DNA of 35,681 bases from Bacillota bacterium (GTDB lineage Bacteria; Bacillota; Clostridia; Lutisporales; Lutisporaceae): NCBI GenBank assembly GCA_022706825.1, contig JAKJBU010000010.1, positions 1-35,681 of the forward strand, given 5' to 3'. Position 1 is the first letter of the stretch. Every line of letters begins with the position of its first letter. The notes below the pieces were generated by a model, which had not been told where the DNA came from, did no database searches, and saw nothing but the letters and a program-made list of their open reading frames with translations. Of this stretch, positions 1-7,626 are shown one piece after another. Position numbers and translations under genes: made by a program.

Positions 1-76
1 TTTGCGCCTTTTGGTAAGTAGTAAAAAACAAATGAATTCTTACTTATTTATCTCTTGACATAACACCGCTGGACTC

Positions 77-466
77 TTACACCGTTATCTCCAATCTGTT
101 TCCTTCAGGATCCAATATGCAGCTTTCATAATAGCCGTCTCCCGTATGACGAGGCTCACTGACTACCGTATAACCCGCTTTCTTTAATTCATCCGTAAGA
201 CTGTCAACCTTCTCGGCACTTCCTGTTGAAACAGCAATATGAGTTAATCCGATATGCTGATTGATTGTATCATCCGAATCTGATGAAAGCCCCGGCATCT
301 GCATAAGTTCAAGTCTTGCACCTGAATCAAATTTAATAAAATACGATTCGAAAAACTTCTTGGAATTTGTATATTTCTCTCCGGCAATCCCATCAAAATA
401 ATTTGTATAAAACATTTTTAATCTTTCAATATCTTTGGTCCATATAGCTATATGCTCGATTCTCAT
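77..466 (-). CDS. VOC-fold (glyoxalase/dioxygenase superfamily) protein
   Basis: A 129-residue single-module vicinal-oxygen-chelate protein. The N-terminal IEHIAIW strand, the central GLTHIAVS strand and the C-terminal DPEGNRLEI motif are the hallmarks of the fold. Likely metal ligands are H5, E53 (RLELMQ), H76 and E126, all in the expected places, so it is probably an active metal-dependent lyase, isomerase or dioxygenase, perhaps lactoylglutathione-lyase-like. Substrate cannot be told from sequence. The ATG is preceded by GGAGGAGGGA at good spacing. It is the last gene of the minus-strand group at the left edge, and a GC-rich repeat lies about 50 bp upstream of its start. A decayed fragment of a related gene lies at 1713-1772. 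Family is confident, specific function is not. Confidence 0.88.
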   Translation of the reverse strand: MRIEHIAIWTKDIERLKMFYTNYFDGIAGEKYTNSKKFFESYFIKFDSGARLELMQMPGLSSDSDDTINQHIGLTHIAVSTGSAEKVDSLTDELKKAGYTVVSEPRHTGDGYYESCILDPEGNRLEITV

Positions 467-517
467 GATTAATACAATCCCTCCTCCCTAAATTCTTGCG
501 AAAAGTTATATAAAAGG

Positions 518-668
518 CATATTTGAAGCGTAATGCGTCATGAGACGCGGGGACGCGGGGACATGGGGACGTTTCCCCTGTCCCACTTCCAGTGGGACAC
601 GCGAAACGTCCCCGTGTCCCCGGGAGAAACGTCCCCATGTCCCAGTCGCATTCTTCATATTATGCGAT
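518..668. repeat. GC-rich palindromic intergenic element, copy A
   Basis: Fills most of the gap between the VOC gene and the ACT-domain gene. The core (544-649) is made of GGGGACRYG modules followed by a hairpin (GTCCCAC, loop TTCCA, GTGGGAC) nested inside GGGGACGTTTC / GAAACGTCCCC arms. The flanks are AT-rich inverted ends: CATATTTGAAG..TAATGCG on the left and GTCGCATTCTTCATATTATG on the right. Shorter than copies C and D because it has fewer GGGGAC modules. The open frames crossing it are repeat translations, not genes. Confidence 0.85.
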
Positions 669-694
669 GCAATTAGTTATGCCTTGGTTAGATT

Positions 695-1084
695 TTATCT
701 GATTATTTCATACTTTTCAGCAGACAATGCATCTATCGCCATATCAATATTTTTATCCTTGACAAGGATATAATCTGTATCGTATGTAGAAATTGCAAAT
801 ATGCTTATCCCCTTATTTGCAAGTGTTGTACTGATTGAGGAAAGGATTCCGATCAATGAAAAATCCAATGGACCTTCAACCCTTAATATTCTCCAATCCT
901 TTTCACACTTTATTTTATCAGGAATACTATCTTGAGAACATACAACTGATAATTCATCCAGCGTTTTCGTAACAGAATAAAAGCTGCATTGGGATACCCA
1001 TTCGGGAATTGCCTCTTCCCTGTTTAACCTGCAGACTCCATACAATCCCTCCATTAACTTCATTGTTAAAACTCTTTCTGTCAT
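695..1084 (-). CDS. ACT-domain protein (amino-acid-sensing type)
   Basis: A 129-residue protein with two ACT-like halves. The C-terminal half (about 60-129) reads WRILRVEGPLDFSLIGILS..LANKGISIFAISTYDTDYILVK, the signature of the stand-alone ACT proteins related to the CASTOR/aspartate-kinase regulatory type, which bind small ligands such as amino acids. The N-terminal half carries the EWVSQCSFYSVTKTLDELSVVC segment seen in the same family. No catalytic domain is attached, so a sensing or regulatory role is inferred. The ATG at 1084 has AAAGGAGG about 10 nt upstream. A downstream Met (residue 8) is a possible alternative. Neighbours give no pathway link. Confidence 0.8.
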   Translation of the reverse strand: MTERVLTMKLMEGLYGVCRLNREEAIPEWVSQCSFYSVTKTLDELSVVCSQDSIPDKIKCEKDWRILRVEGPLDFSLIGILSSISTTLANKGISIFAISTYDTDYILVKDKNIDMAIDALSAEKYEIIR

Positions 1085-1151
1085 ATCTCCTCTTCCTCCT
1101 TTGATATCTTCGGCATATTATTGTCTCTTTTCATACATAATCAACAATTTT

Positions 1152-1658
1152 TTACCATTGCCCGACGCATATTATCCTTTCACATACTGCAACTAACAGC
1201 GTCGTAACGATATTGGACAATAGAATTGAAACAAGCAGATTTTTTCTGTTCAGAGAATCTTTCCTGAGCAGAAAATACACAATTGGCAGTTCTACAGCAA
1301 TAGTTAATATTAAGTATCCTGCCAGTACAATATAGTAGGGACCTTTGTTGAAAGCGGCAAATACGGAATAGCCGCCGCTGGTAGGAATAAATCTGTATGC
1401 CCTCTCCAAATATGGTGCAATAAAAGACATTAGGTTTGCAAGGCATATAATATAAAATGCTTTCCTGTAATCTGAAACCCTGCCCAGTTTTGTTACGGAA
1501 GCTGTTTCAATAAGAATTGTAAAAACAACTGCAAAGGGCAAGACCTTTATTGGGCTTGCAGTTACCCAATGCCAGGATGAATTTGCATAGACAATCGACG
1601 GAAATAGAAATAAGAAGGCACCAGCCCATATTGCTGCTTTATAGGCTTTATGTTTCAT
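1152..1658 (-). CDS. Unknown four-helix membrane protein with signal peptide
   Basis: I do not recognise the family. From the ATG at 1658 (preceded by GTGGGGGTGGGG) it is 168 residues. An in-frame TTG 21 nt further upstream would place the ribosome site inside the gene, so I reject it. It starts with a cleavable-looking signal (KAAIWAGAFLFLFPSIVYA) followed by four hydrophobic helices. Acidic residues sit in the first helix (FTILIETAS) and third helix (TIAVELPIVYF), and the last reads LLVSILLSNIVTTLLV. The same placement of Glu in helices 1 and 3 is seen in the next gene upstream (1764-2486), so the two may be distant relatives. Function unknown; a small membrane protein of the 1152-4475 minus-strand group. 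Confidence 0.7.
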   Translation of the reverse strand: MKHKAYKAAIWAGAFLFLFPSIVYANSSWHWVTASPIKVLPFAVVFTILIETASVTKLGRVSDYRKAFYIICLANLMSFIAPYLERAYRFIPTSGGYSVFAAFNKGPYYIVLAGYLILTIAVELPIVYFLLRKDSLNRKNLLVSILLSNIVTTLLVAVCERIICVGQW

Positions 1659-1712
1659 GTATACCCCACCCCCACTCAAAATTCTTCATAATACATAAAT
1701 ATTATGCAATAA

Positions 1713-1772
1713 CTGTCAACCTTTTCAATACCCCCTGCTGAAACAGCAATGTGTGTTAGTCCGTTATACCGG
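1713..1772 (-). pseudogene. Remnant of a second VOC-fold gene
   Basis: This 60-bp stretch aligns without gaps to 201-260, inside the VOC gene at 77-466, with 46 of 60 identical bases by hand count. In the matching frame it still reads GLTHIAVSAGGIEKVD against GLTHIAVSTGSAEKVD in the intact gene. Changes are mostly conservative, so the fragment comes from a diverged paralogue rather than a fresh copy. Both sides end abruptly. On one side it runs into the stop codon of the membrane protein gene 1764-2486, on the other into an AT-rich segment resembling the ends of the GC-rich elements. Confidence 0.7.
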
Positions 1773-2486
1773 CAGAACTGTAATTATATATCCTCCCGCA
1801 AACAAGCTCAGGAAATTTGCTGTAATAACATATAGAAGGGTTCTCCTGCGGCTATGCTCTTTTATCAATGTAAGGAATAAAATAATTTCAGCAATGAATA
1901 CAAAGAATTCTGCAAATATCAGTGAAAAAACCAGATAGCTTGCCAAAGGGACAGAGCTATTCAGCCAAATATTTAATGCTCCCTGGGTGATCAGATTTAT
2001 TATTAGAAAAGCAAGCCATGAGTTCTTTTTCCTAAAACCGAACAACCAGAATACAATTGCTTCTGTTATCAGTGTCAAAATAACACGCAGAGACACTAAA
2101 AGAATTGACCTTGACAACGATTTGCCGGGTGTAAGTGTTTGATTCTCCAAATCCAATGTATAGATGTTGTTATATGTTTTCAGAGGTTCTTCCAGTAATA
2201 TTTCAAAACTGTCCTCTCCCGTACTGATATTGATATTGTAATCCTTTGCTATCCTTAAATCTGCCGAGTAAAAAACATAATACCTTTCAATAATTTTATC
2301 CCTCATGCTTGCTTTAATATCTGCATTATCCGGGCCAATGCTTATCTCCAGTTCATCAGGCGCGTCAGGGGCTATAATCAGTATTGACGGCGGCTCTGCA
2401 GAATTTCCATAGCACACAGCAGAGACGATGATTAACATTACCATTGACAAAATCATTATCAGGAGCAGTTTGTCTTTTTTACACAT
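1764..2486 (-). CDS. Unknown exported/membrane protein, C-terminal four-helix domain
   Basis: A 240-residue protein with an N-terminal signal or anchor (LLLIMILSMVMLIIVSAVCYG), an extracytoplasmic domain of roughly 100 residues (PPSILIIAPDAPDELEISI..), and four C-terminal hydrophobic helices from about residue 128. The ATG at 2486 is preceded by AAGGAGG. I do not recognise the family. The extracytoplasmic part is rich in Asp and Glu. The helical part resembles the protein at 1152-1658 in length and in having Glu within helices 1 (LITEAIVFW) and 3 (FIAEIILFL). Its stop codon lies at the junction with the VOC remnant, so the 3' end may have been formed by a recombination event. Confidence 0.65.
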   Translation of the reverse strand: MCKKDKLLLIMILSMVMLIIVSAVCYGNSAEPPSILIIAPDAPDELEISIGPDNADIKASMRDKIIERYYVFYSADLRIAKDYNINISTGEDSFEILLEEPLKTYNNIYTLDLENQTLTPGKSLSRSILLVSLRVILTLITEAIVFWLFGFRKKNSWLAFLIINLITQGALNIWLNSSVPLASYLVFSLIFAEFFVFIAEIILFLTLIKEHSRRRTLLYVITANFLSLFAGGYIITVLPV

Positions 2487-2539
2487 CTATGATGGCCTCC
2501 TTTTAAAGCATTGGGGACGGTTCTTTTTGCTTCCGAAGC

Positions 2540-2779
2540 TCAACTTCTTTTCTTTAAATCCTTTCCAAAATGCACTATACTTGCACCTAATGCGGATAAT
2601 GCCGTATAAACAAGCACCCATACAAAAAAAGAACTATTGAATACTGTAAATGCAGCAATAGACCACACTGCAAAAGTTATTCCCGCAACTATAAATATTT
2701 TCTTTATCAATATTTGCCCGATAATGCCAAACAAAAAGGATAATAAAGGGAAGATAAGCAATGCCATCAGAAATTCCAT
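2540..2779 (-). CDS. Small membrane protein, possibly DUF2651-like
   Basis: A 79-residue protein with three hydrophobic segments: an N-terminal LLIFPLLSFLFGIIGQILI, a central IFIVAGITFAVWSIAAFTV, and FFVWVLVYTALSALGASIV. It ends in a basic tail (KDLKKRS). The ATG at 2779 has AGAGGAGGGG upstream. The size, the early FP..FxxGxxG motif and the FNSSFFVWVxVYT segment remind me of the small Bacillus/Clostridium DUF2651 membrane proteins, but that is memory rather than a search. No function is known for that family. A core-less copy of the intergenic element ends appears to lie about 35 bp upstream. Confidence 0.6.
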   Translation of the reverse strand: MEFLMALLIFPLLSFLFGIIGQILIKKIFIVAGITFAVWSIAAFTVFNSSFFVWVLVYTALSALGASIVHFGKDLKKRS

Positions 2780-2846
2780 AGTTAACCCCTCCTCTAAACA
2801 AAATGTCGTTAAAGAAGAATAATGCGTATTAATATGTATAGATAGC

Positions 2847-3284
2847 TTAGAATGACTTGTTAATTATTCTTTCTTCAATAATTCTAATTTCTTTGATAAA
2901 TGGCTCCATGCTGATTATTTGCTCTTTAGTCAGACCTTTTGCATCAAAAACGATCTCGCCGGATACATCTAAACTACTGCCTTTGATGACAGTCTTATTT
3001 ACGTGTATAACTGTATCTCTGTCTGAAACCCTATCTTGGAATTCCTGCGATAGCACCGGCTCAACAGAAACAATTTTAATATCTGATGCATCATTGTTTG
3101 TTAAGGTCATAATGTATTTAAAGCTTTGTGTTTCAAAGTCATTTGTATTTTCCCCCACTGCTCCGATGCTTGATGTTATACTGTTAATTTCTATGCCCAT
3201 GGTATTTAAGGCATTATTGCCGGAACACCCGGCAAGTAATAAAAAAACAGATAATAAAAGCATTATAGCGACTTTATTATTCAA
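2847..3284 (-). CDS. Unknown small lipoprotein
   Basis: A 145-residue protein with a clear lipoprotein signal: basic start, hydrophobic run, and lipobox LLAGC with the acylated Cys at residue 20. The mature part contains a beta-rich stretch (YIMTLTNNDASDIKIVSVEPVLSQEF..HVNKTVIKGSSLDVSGEIVFDAKGL). Its pattern of tolerance to backbone polarity resembles small immunoglobulin-like or DUF4352-type domains, though I cannot assign one. The start is a TTG at 3284 with GGGGAGGAT upstream. It sits 30 bp downstream of the larger lipoprotein gene, so the two are probably cotranscribed. Confidence 0.65.
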   Translation of the reverse strand: MNNKVAIMLLLSVFLLLAGCSGNNALNTMGIEINSITSSIGAVGENTNDFETQSFKYIMTLTNNDASDIKIVSVEPVLSQEFQDRVSDRDTVIHVNKTVIKGSSLDVSGEIVFDAKGLTKEQIISMEPFIKEIRIIEERIINKSF

Positions 3285-3314
3285 ATCTTAATCCTCCCCG
3301 TGGTTATCCAAATT

Positions 3315-4475
3315 TCAATACATAGCTCCGTCTAAGCCGTTTATGATTTCGATACCGGAAACCAATCCGTCTTTAATGAGAAAAACCACGCTTTTGGTTC
3401 CTTCTTCAGGGGTATAGGCATAAGCAAAATCACATTTGCCGAACCATACCTCGTCGTCGTAGGAGATGCTGTCCATCTTCTTTAGCGGTTTTCCGGTCCA
3501 ATGTTCTAAAAGGGTTTCCTCTGTGTCGCCTATGGTGACGCCCGCTAAGGAACAGCCTTCCTTGACAGTGCGGATAGTGATAACGGTATGCACACCTTCA
3601 TCAGGGTTAAGATACGTTACCTGCAGATTATCGCTTTCCACAACAGTTACGTTACCAAAGCTCTCAGCCCTGAAGCTCTTGCGGCTCTTCTCGGTCAGGT
3701 CCAAGCCGAAAGGAAAATCCACCGGGTACGCATTCAGAGACAGGGTGCCGGTTCCGGGGATAGCAAGAGAAAATATGCTTCCGTCGGAGCGTTGGTCTAA
3801 GCCCACATCCGCCTTGTTGTCGTCTTCAATTGGTTTTTCACAATACACATTTGATACAAAGAGATAGCTGCCGTCTTTTTCCTGCAGTGTCAGTATCTTT
3901 TTCCCGTCAACGAAGAAAACATCGTCATAGAAAAGGCGGATAATGTCTCCCTCCCGTTCGCCTCCGGAAAAGATAATCTCCATTCTATAATTGGTGTCAC
4001 CGTGGTAATAGTAATAGGCATCATATTCCTCCAGGTAAGTAAAATTCTCCAGCCCTATTTCATCTGTATCCGCTAAAGTCAGTCCCATATATTTGCCAAG
4101 CACCGACTCCATGTTGGAGCGGCTGATTTTCGTACAGACGCAATCCGGCTCCATATCCCAGTTGTTATATGCAACAACAGCTGCTCTTTCCTCTTCTGTG
4201 GAAATTTCTTCAATGCCGCTGCCGCAATAGAACAATTGAAACATATCTATTTCTTCGGGCCTTTCATATGTGGAACTCAAAAACTGGTTGCGGATATTCA
4301 TATATTCTCCGTTAAAGAATTTATCTCCGTTAAAGTATGAAAGCTCCTCATCAGTCAAAGCTGTTATTATCTCATGACTTTTTCCTGAATAAGTACATCC
4401 GGATACAAAGGCCATAATGAGAAACATGATAAGCATTGTACTAAGCAGCACATTAGGTTTTTTTACAATCATCAT
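3315..4475 (-). CDS. Unknown lipoprotein (386 aa)
   Basis: An exported lipoprotein. The N-terminus is basic then hydrophobic (LLSTMLIMFLIMAFVSGC) and ends in lipobox FVSGC with Cys at residue 27. The mature region is acidic and rich in Tyr, Asp and Glu. It contains a segment (about 110-210) with YLEEYDAYYYYHGDTNYRM followed by RLFYDDVFFVDGKKILTLQEKDGSYLFVSN, a beta-rich layout common in uncharacterised Firmicute lipoproteins. The first of two ATGs (MM) follows GAGGAGTAGATT. Its 3' half is noticeably more GC-rich than the genes to its left, which may indicate a separate origin. No family assigned. It is divergent from the radical SAM gene, with copy B of the GC-rich element between them. Confidence 0.65.
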   Translation of the reverse strand: MMIVKKPNVLLSTMLIMFLIMAFVSGCTYSGKSHEIITALTDEELSYFNGDKFFNGEYMNIRNQFLSSTYERPEEIDMFQLFYCGSGIEEISTEEERAAVVAYNNWDMEPDCVCTKISRSNMESVLGKYMGLTLADTDEIGLENFTYLEEYDAYYYYHGDTNYRMEIIFSGGEREGDIIRLFYDDVFFVDGKKILTLQEKDGSYLFVSNVYCEKPIEDDNKADVGLDQRSDGSIFSLAIPGTGTLSLNAYPVDFPFGLDLTEKSRKSFRAESFGNVTVVESDNLQVTYLNPDEGVHTVITIRTVKEGCSLAGVTIGDTEETLLEHWTGKPLKKMDSISYDDEVWFGKCDFAYAYTPEEGTKSVVFLIKDGLVSGIEIINGLDGAMY

Positions 4476-4573
4476 AATCTACTCCTCAATTTACTCAGAA
4501 ACTTTTTGATATAGCTAAAATTACCTGCTGTTCCATTCCTCTAATAATAGACGATTAAAGTTTCCAAATGTTT

Positions 4574-4722
4574 CATATATTATGAAGAATGCGACGGGGA
4601 CATGGGGACGTTTCTCCCGGGGACACGGGGACGTTTCCCCTGTCCCGCTTTCAGTGGGACACGCGAAACGTCCCCGTGTCCCCGCGTCCCCATGTCCCCG
4701 TCGCAATTTTCTTCTCATATGC
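4574..4722. repeat. GC-rich palindromic intergenic element, copy B
   Basis: Occupies the middle of the 380-bp divergent intergenic region 4476-4855. The core (4593-4704) carries GGGGACRYG modules and the nested hairpin, here with a changed stem (GTCCCGC / GTGGGAC) and loop. The left end reads CATATATTATGAAGAATGCG and the right end GTCGCAATTTTCTTCTCATA. The right end is the closest match in the window to the right end of the large structured element near 21893-21912, sharing GCAATTTTCTTC. The rest of the gap holds the promoter of the radical SAM gene and about 100 bp upstream of the lipoprotein gene with no other structure seen. Confidence 0.85.
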
Positions 4723-4796
4723 AATTTCCTCTTTCCATTATAACGCAAATCCAAATAAAACTTAACAATAATCGGATAATATATACGAACATATGT

Positions 4797-4825
4797 TTGC
4801 ATTCTCCGGCAAAGTTTGGTAATAT
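4797..4825 (+). promoter_or_regulatory. Candidate sigma-A promoter of the radical SAM operon
   Basis: TTGCAT at 4797-4802, a 17-bp spacer and TAATAT at 4820-4825 (overlapping TATAAT at 4823-4828) lie about 30 bp upstream of the ATG at 4856. The ribosome binding site is AGGGGTG. Spacing and both hexamers fit the vegetative consensus well. Not experimentally supported here. Confidence 0.55.
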
Positions 4826-4855
4826 AATAATATAAATATCTTCAGGGGTGTTTTT

Positions 4856-6139
4856 ATGAACCTTAATGAGAAAATCAAAATATTATCGGATTCTGCGAAA
4901 TATGATGTATCCTGCTCCTCCAGCGGAAGCAGCAGAAAGAACAAAAAAGGCGGTATAGGAAATGCTGCGCCTTCAGGCATCTGCCACAGCTGGACTCCTG
5001 ACGGCAGGTGCATATCACTGTTGAAAATACTGCTTACAAACTACTGCATATACGATTGCAAATATTGTGTCAACCGCTCTTCCAACGATGTTCCCAGAGC
5101 TGCCTTTACCATCGATGAACTGGTTAACCTTACAATAAATTTTTATAGGAGGAATTATATTGAAGGCCTTTTCCTAAGCTCCGCCGTATGCGTAAGCCCC
5201 GACCATACCATGGAGCTGCTCCTGAAATCTGTCAAAAGGCTTCGGGAGGAGGTCAATTTCAACGGATACATTCATGTAAAGGCCATTCCGGGAGCAAGCA
5301 ATAAGCTGATAGAGGAGACAGGAAAATATGTGGACAGGATGAGTGTCAACATTGAGCTTCCTTCGGGCGAAAGCCTCAAGCTGCTGGCGCCCCAGAAGAC
5401 CAAGGAATCAATAATCAAGCCTATGGGGCTCATAAAGTCAGGAATAATTCAATATCAGGAAGAAAAGCTTAAGTTTAAAAGCACTCCCCAATTTGTCCCG
5501 GGAGGCCAATCCACCCAATTAATCGTTGGTGCCACAAAGGATAATGATTTAAAGATTTTGAAGCTGTCCGAGTCTCTTTATAGCAGCTACAAGCTAAAAA
5601 GGGTATACTATTCCGCCTATGTGCCGGTATCAAATCACCCTAATCTTCCGGCAATCAGCGGTCCGCCCTTATTGAGGGAGCACCGGCTGTATCAGGCAGA
5701 CTGGCTCCTCCGGTTTTATGGTTTTAACTCCGGTGAGTTATTAAATGAAGAAAACCCGAACTTTGATGAGCTGTTGGATCCAAAAAGCGGCTGGGCTATC
5801 AGGAACCTTGACAAATTTCCCGTAGAAGTCAACAAAGCAGATTATTATACATTGCTGAGAGTACCCGGAATAGGAGTCAAATCAGCTCAACGGATAGTTC
5901 AGGGGAGAAGGGTATCCATGCTTGACTTTGATGACCTAAAAAAACTCGGAATAGTTCTAAAACGGGCAAAATACTTCATTACCTGCAAAGGCAGGTATTT
6001 CCCGCAAAAAAGCATACCAACCAATGCTGTATCCATAAAAAACAGGCTGCTGCTGGAGGATAATATTAAGAACCGCGGAAATATTGAGCAGCTCTCCATA
6101 TTTTCACTTTTCCCGGGCATAATGGATGGTGAATTTTGA
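4856..6139 (+). CDS. Putative DNA modification/repair radical SAM protein (TIGR03916-like)
   Basis: A 427-residue radical SAM enzyme. The 4Fe-4S cluster motif CxxxCxxC is C64, C68, C71 in TNYCIYDCKYCVNR. Typical family features follow: an N-terminal region with SGICHSWTPDGRCISLLKILL, a barrel with the IHVKAIPGAS strand, and a C-terminal helix-hairpin-helix DNA-binding motif (LLRVPGIGVKSAQRIVQGRR, about 343-362). This order is what I know for the TIGR03916 family, described as a putative DNA modification or repair protein with distant similarity to spore photoproduct lyase. The reaction is unknown; use of S-adenosylmethionine and binding to DNA are inferred. Its stop overlaps the start of the next gene (TGATG), so the two are translationally coupled. 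Confidence 0.88.
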   Translation: MNLNEKIKILSDSAKYDVSCSSSGSSRKNKKGGIGNAAPSGICHSWTPDGRCISLLKILLTNYCIYDCKYCVNRSSNDVPRAAFTIDELVNLTINFYRRNYIEGLFLSSAVCVSPDHTMELLLKSVKRLREEVNFNGYIHVKAIPGASNKLIEETGKYVDRMSVNIELPSGESLKLLAPQKTKESIIKPMGLIKSGIIQYQEEKLKFKSTPQFVPGGQSTQLIVGATKDNDLKILKLSESLYSSYKLKRVYYSAYVPVSNHPNLPAISGPPLLREHRLYQADWLLRFYGFNSGELLNEENPNFDELLDPKSGWAIRNLDKFPVEVNKADYYTLLRVPGIGVKSAQRIVQGRRVSMLDFDDLKKLGIVLKRAKYFITCKGRYFPQKSIPTNAVSIKNRLLLEDNIKNRGNIEQLSIFSLFPGIMDGEF

Positions 6140-6876
6140 TGCTGTATTATATCTATGACGGCAGCTTTGACGGGCTTTTGACAGCCATATATGATGCATA
6201 CTACAATAAAGATTTTCCTGAGCAAATAGTACCCCAGGACAGCTTCACAGACAACTTTTTGATTAGCAAGGTTTACATCCGGACGGAAGAAGAGAAATCA
6301 AAGAAAGTCCATGATGCCGTACTTCAAAAAATATCAAGACGGGCAATGGCTGGTATTATGTATGCTTATTTATCGGAAGATGAGAATGCCGGAATATCTA
6401 TTTTGGAATACCTGCGTTTTGGCTTCAAAGTCGGAAGAACTGTAGATTCTTATCTCGCCGATGACAGGGTAAACAATATTAACAGACTGGTAACAAAGGT
6501 TGCGCGGGAAAAGCATCTGCTGGCAGGAATTATAAGGTTTCGTCTGCTTCATAACAACATTTATTATGCTCCCATTGAGCCTCAGTATAATACATTATGC
6601 CTCCTGGGTAAACATTTTGCCGACAGGATGTCTGATCAGATATTTGTCATACATGATGTGAAAAGAAGCTATGGAGTTTTTTACGACAAGACGAAATGGT
6701 TCATGAGTGATATTGAAATGAATAAGGACATTGTATTGCACGAAAATGAACTATTCTACCAGGAGCTTTGGAAACGATATTTTGATAATATAACCATAAA
6801 AAGCAGGATAAACCCAAAGCTCCAGTCAAATCACATGCCTAAAAAGTATTGGAAGTATCTGATTGAAATGAAATAG
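6139..6876 (+). CDS. Partner of the radical SAM protein (TIGR03915-like, DUF4130)
   Basis: A 245-residue soluble protein starting YYIYDGSFDGLLTAIYDAYY and ending in the NPKLQSNHMPKKYWKYLIEM motif characteristic of the TIGR03915 / DUF4130 family. That family is almost always encoded next to TIGR03916 radical SAM proteins and is annotated as a probable DNA metabolism or repair protein. The HMPKKYWKYL tail is the most conserved part in homologues. The chosen ATG at 6139 shares one base with the upstream TGA. A TTG one codon earlier is also in frame. Function is not established; its strict pairing suggests it acts on or with the same DNA substrate. The gene ends directly against the convergent B3/4 gene, with no spacer. 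Confidence 0.85.
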   Translation: MLYYIYDGSFDGLLTAIYDAYYNKDFPEQIVPQDSFTDNFLISKVYIRTEEEKSKKVHDAVLQKISRRAMAGIMYAYLSEDENAGISILEYLRFGFKVGRTVDSYLADDRVNNINRLVTKVAREKHLLAGIIRFRLLHNNIYYAPIEPQYNTLCLLGKHFADRMSDQIFVIHDVKRSYGVFYDKTKWFMSDIEMNKDIVLHENELFYQELWKRYFDNITIKSRINPKLQSNHMPKKYWKYLIEMK

Positions 6877-7599
6877 TCATCTTGTAGTCAATGTGCTGTT
6901 GTTTCTGTCCATAATCACTTTTGCACTTACTTTACCGATCATGACTTTTTCGATCCATGCCGACAGAGTATCCAGCGCCGCTTCAAGGTCTTTGTGCCTT
7001 AAGGGGTCTACCGACTCAATAACAGCAATTGCATTTTTCGTATCTTCAGTCAGCATAGTTCTCTGCCCGTCCCTCCAATTCCAGCAGCGGCATACCGCTC
7101 CTTCATCATCTAAATAACAGATCTCCCCCGGGAGGGTGTAGTCTATTTCTTCATCGCCTAAAGCAAGAAATGGATTACCTCCATTTGTGACTGTCAGTTT
7201 AAGATCCCCTTTGAATGTATCAATATCCTCCATTCCGCACGGTAAGGCGAATCGGAGCGAAATTCCATTATAAATATCTACCAGCGGGTTAATCGCTCCC
7301 ACCTCATTTCCTTTTTCTATGCGCTTAAGCAAGGCTTCAATGGAGGACCTTGCCCCTTTTTTTGTCTTAAATTTTGAAAATGCATCCCTCCAAACGGATA
7401 TTACTTTGTTTTGGCTCAGTACAGGTTCCGTTAAATACTTCCTCGCTTCCTGGTTTGATTGTTCAAGGAATTCAATAATATCAGGCCGGAACTTTTCGCA
7501 TCCCCCCTCAGTGTTGTCAATATTACCAATCAGAAGTACACCAATCTCACATTCCGGGAAGATATCCCAGAAAGGCTGTTCAATTATAAATCTGCTCAT
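6877..7599 (-). CDS. B3/4 tRNA-binding-domain protein
   Basis: A 240-residue stand-alone protein of the B3/B4 type, the editing-domain fold found in phenylalanyl-tRNA synthetase beta subunit. Recognisable pieces are SVWRDAFSKFKTKKGARSSIEALLKRI, NPLVDIYNGISLRFALPCGMEDID, and the GDEEIDYTLPGEICYLDDEGAVCRCWNWRDGQRTML block. These free-standing domains are thought to act on mischarged or D-aminoacyl-tRNA, or to bind tRNA; the substrate here is inferred only. ATG at 7599 follows CGGAGGAAG. Its stop abuts the stop of the convergent upstream gene (6876/6877), so transcription termination between them must rely on sequence inside the coding ends. Confidence 0.85.
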   Translation of the reverse strand: MSRFIIEQPFWDIFPECEIGVLLIGNIDNTEGGCEKFRPDIIEFLEQSNQEARKYLTEPVLSQNKVISVWRDAFSKFKTKKGARSSIEALLKRIEKGNEVGAINPLVDIYNGISLRFALPCGMEDIDTFKGDLKLTVTNGGNPFLALGDEEIDYTLPGEICYLDDEGAVCRCWNWRDGQRTMLTEDTKNAIAVIESVDPLRHKDLEAALDTLSAWIEKVMIGKVSAKVIMDRNNSTLTTR

Positions 7600-7626
7600 T
7601 TTCTTCCTCCGTTCTTTTTTCGTCGT

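Noticed and set aside
1-76. Hairpin-like TAAGTA / TACTTA near the left edge as a terminator of the VOC gene
   Set aside because: The stem is only six bases with a long loop and no clear T-run, too weak to annotate.
540-773. Open frames of 60-105 residues crossing the GC-rich elements on both strands (also at 4602, 27201 and 33056)
   Set aside because: They translate the GGGGACRYG repeats (RGHGDAGTRG, SPCPRVP and similar), occur in several frames at once and lack ribosome sites. They are repeat translations, not genes.
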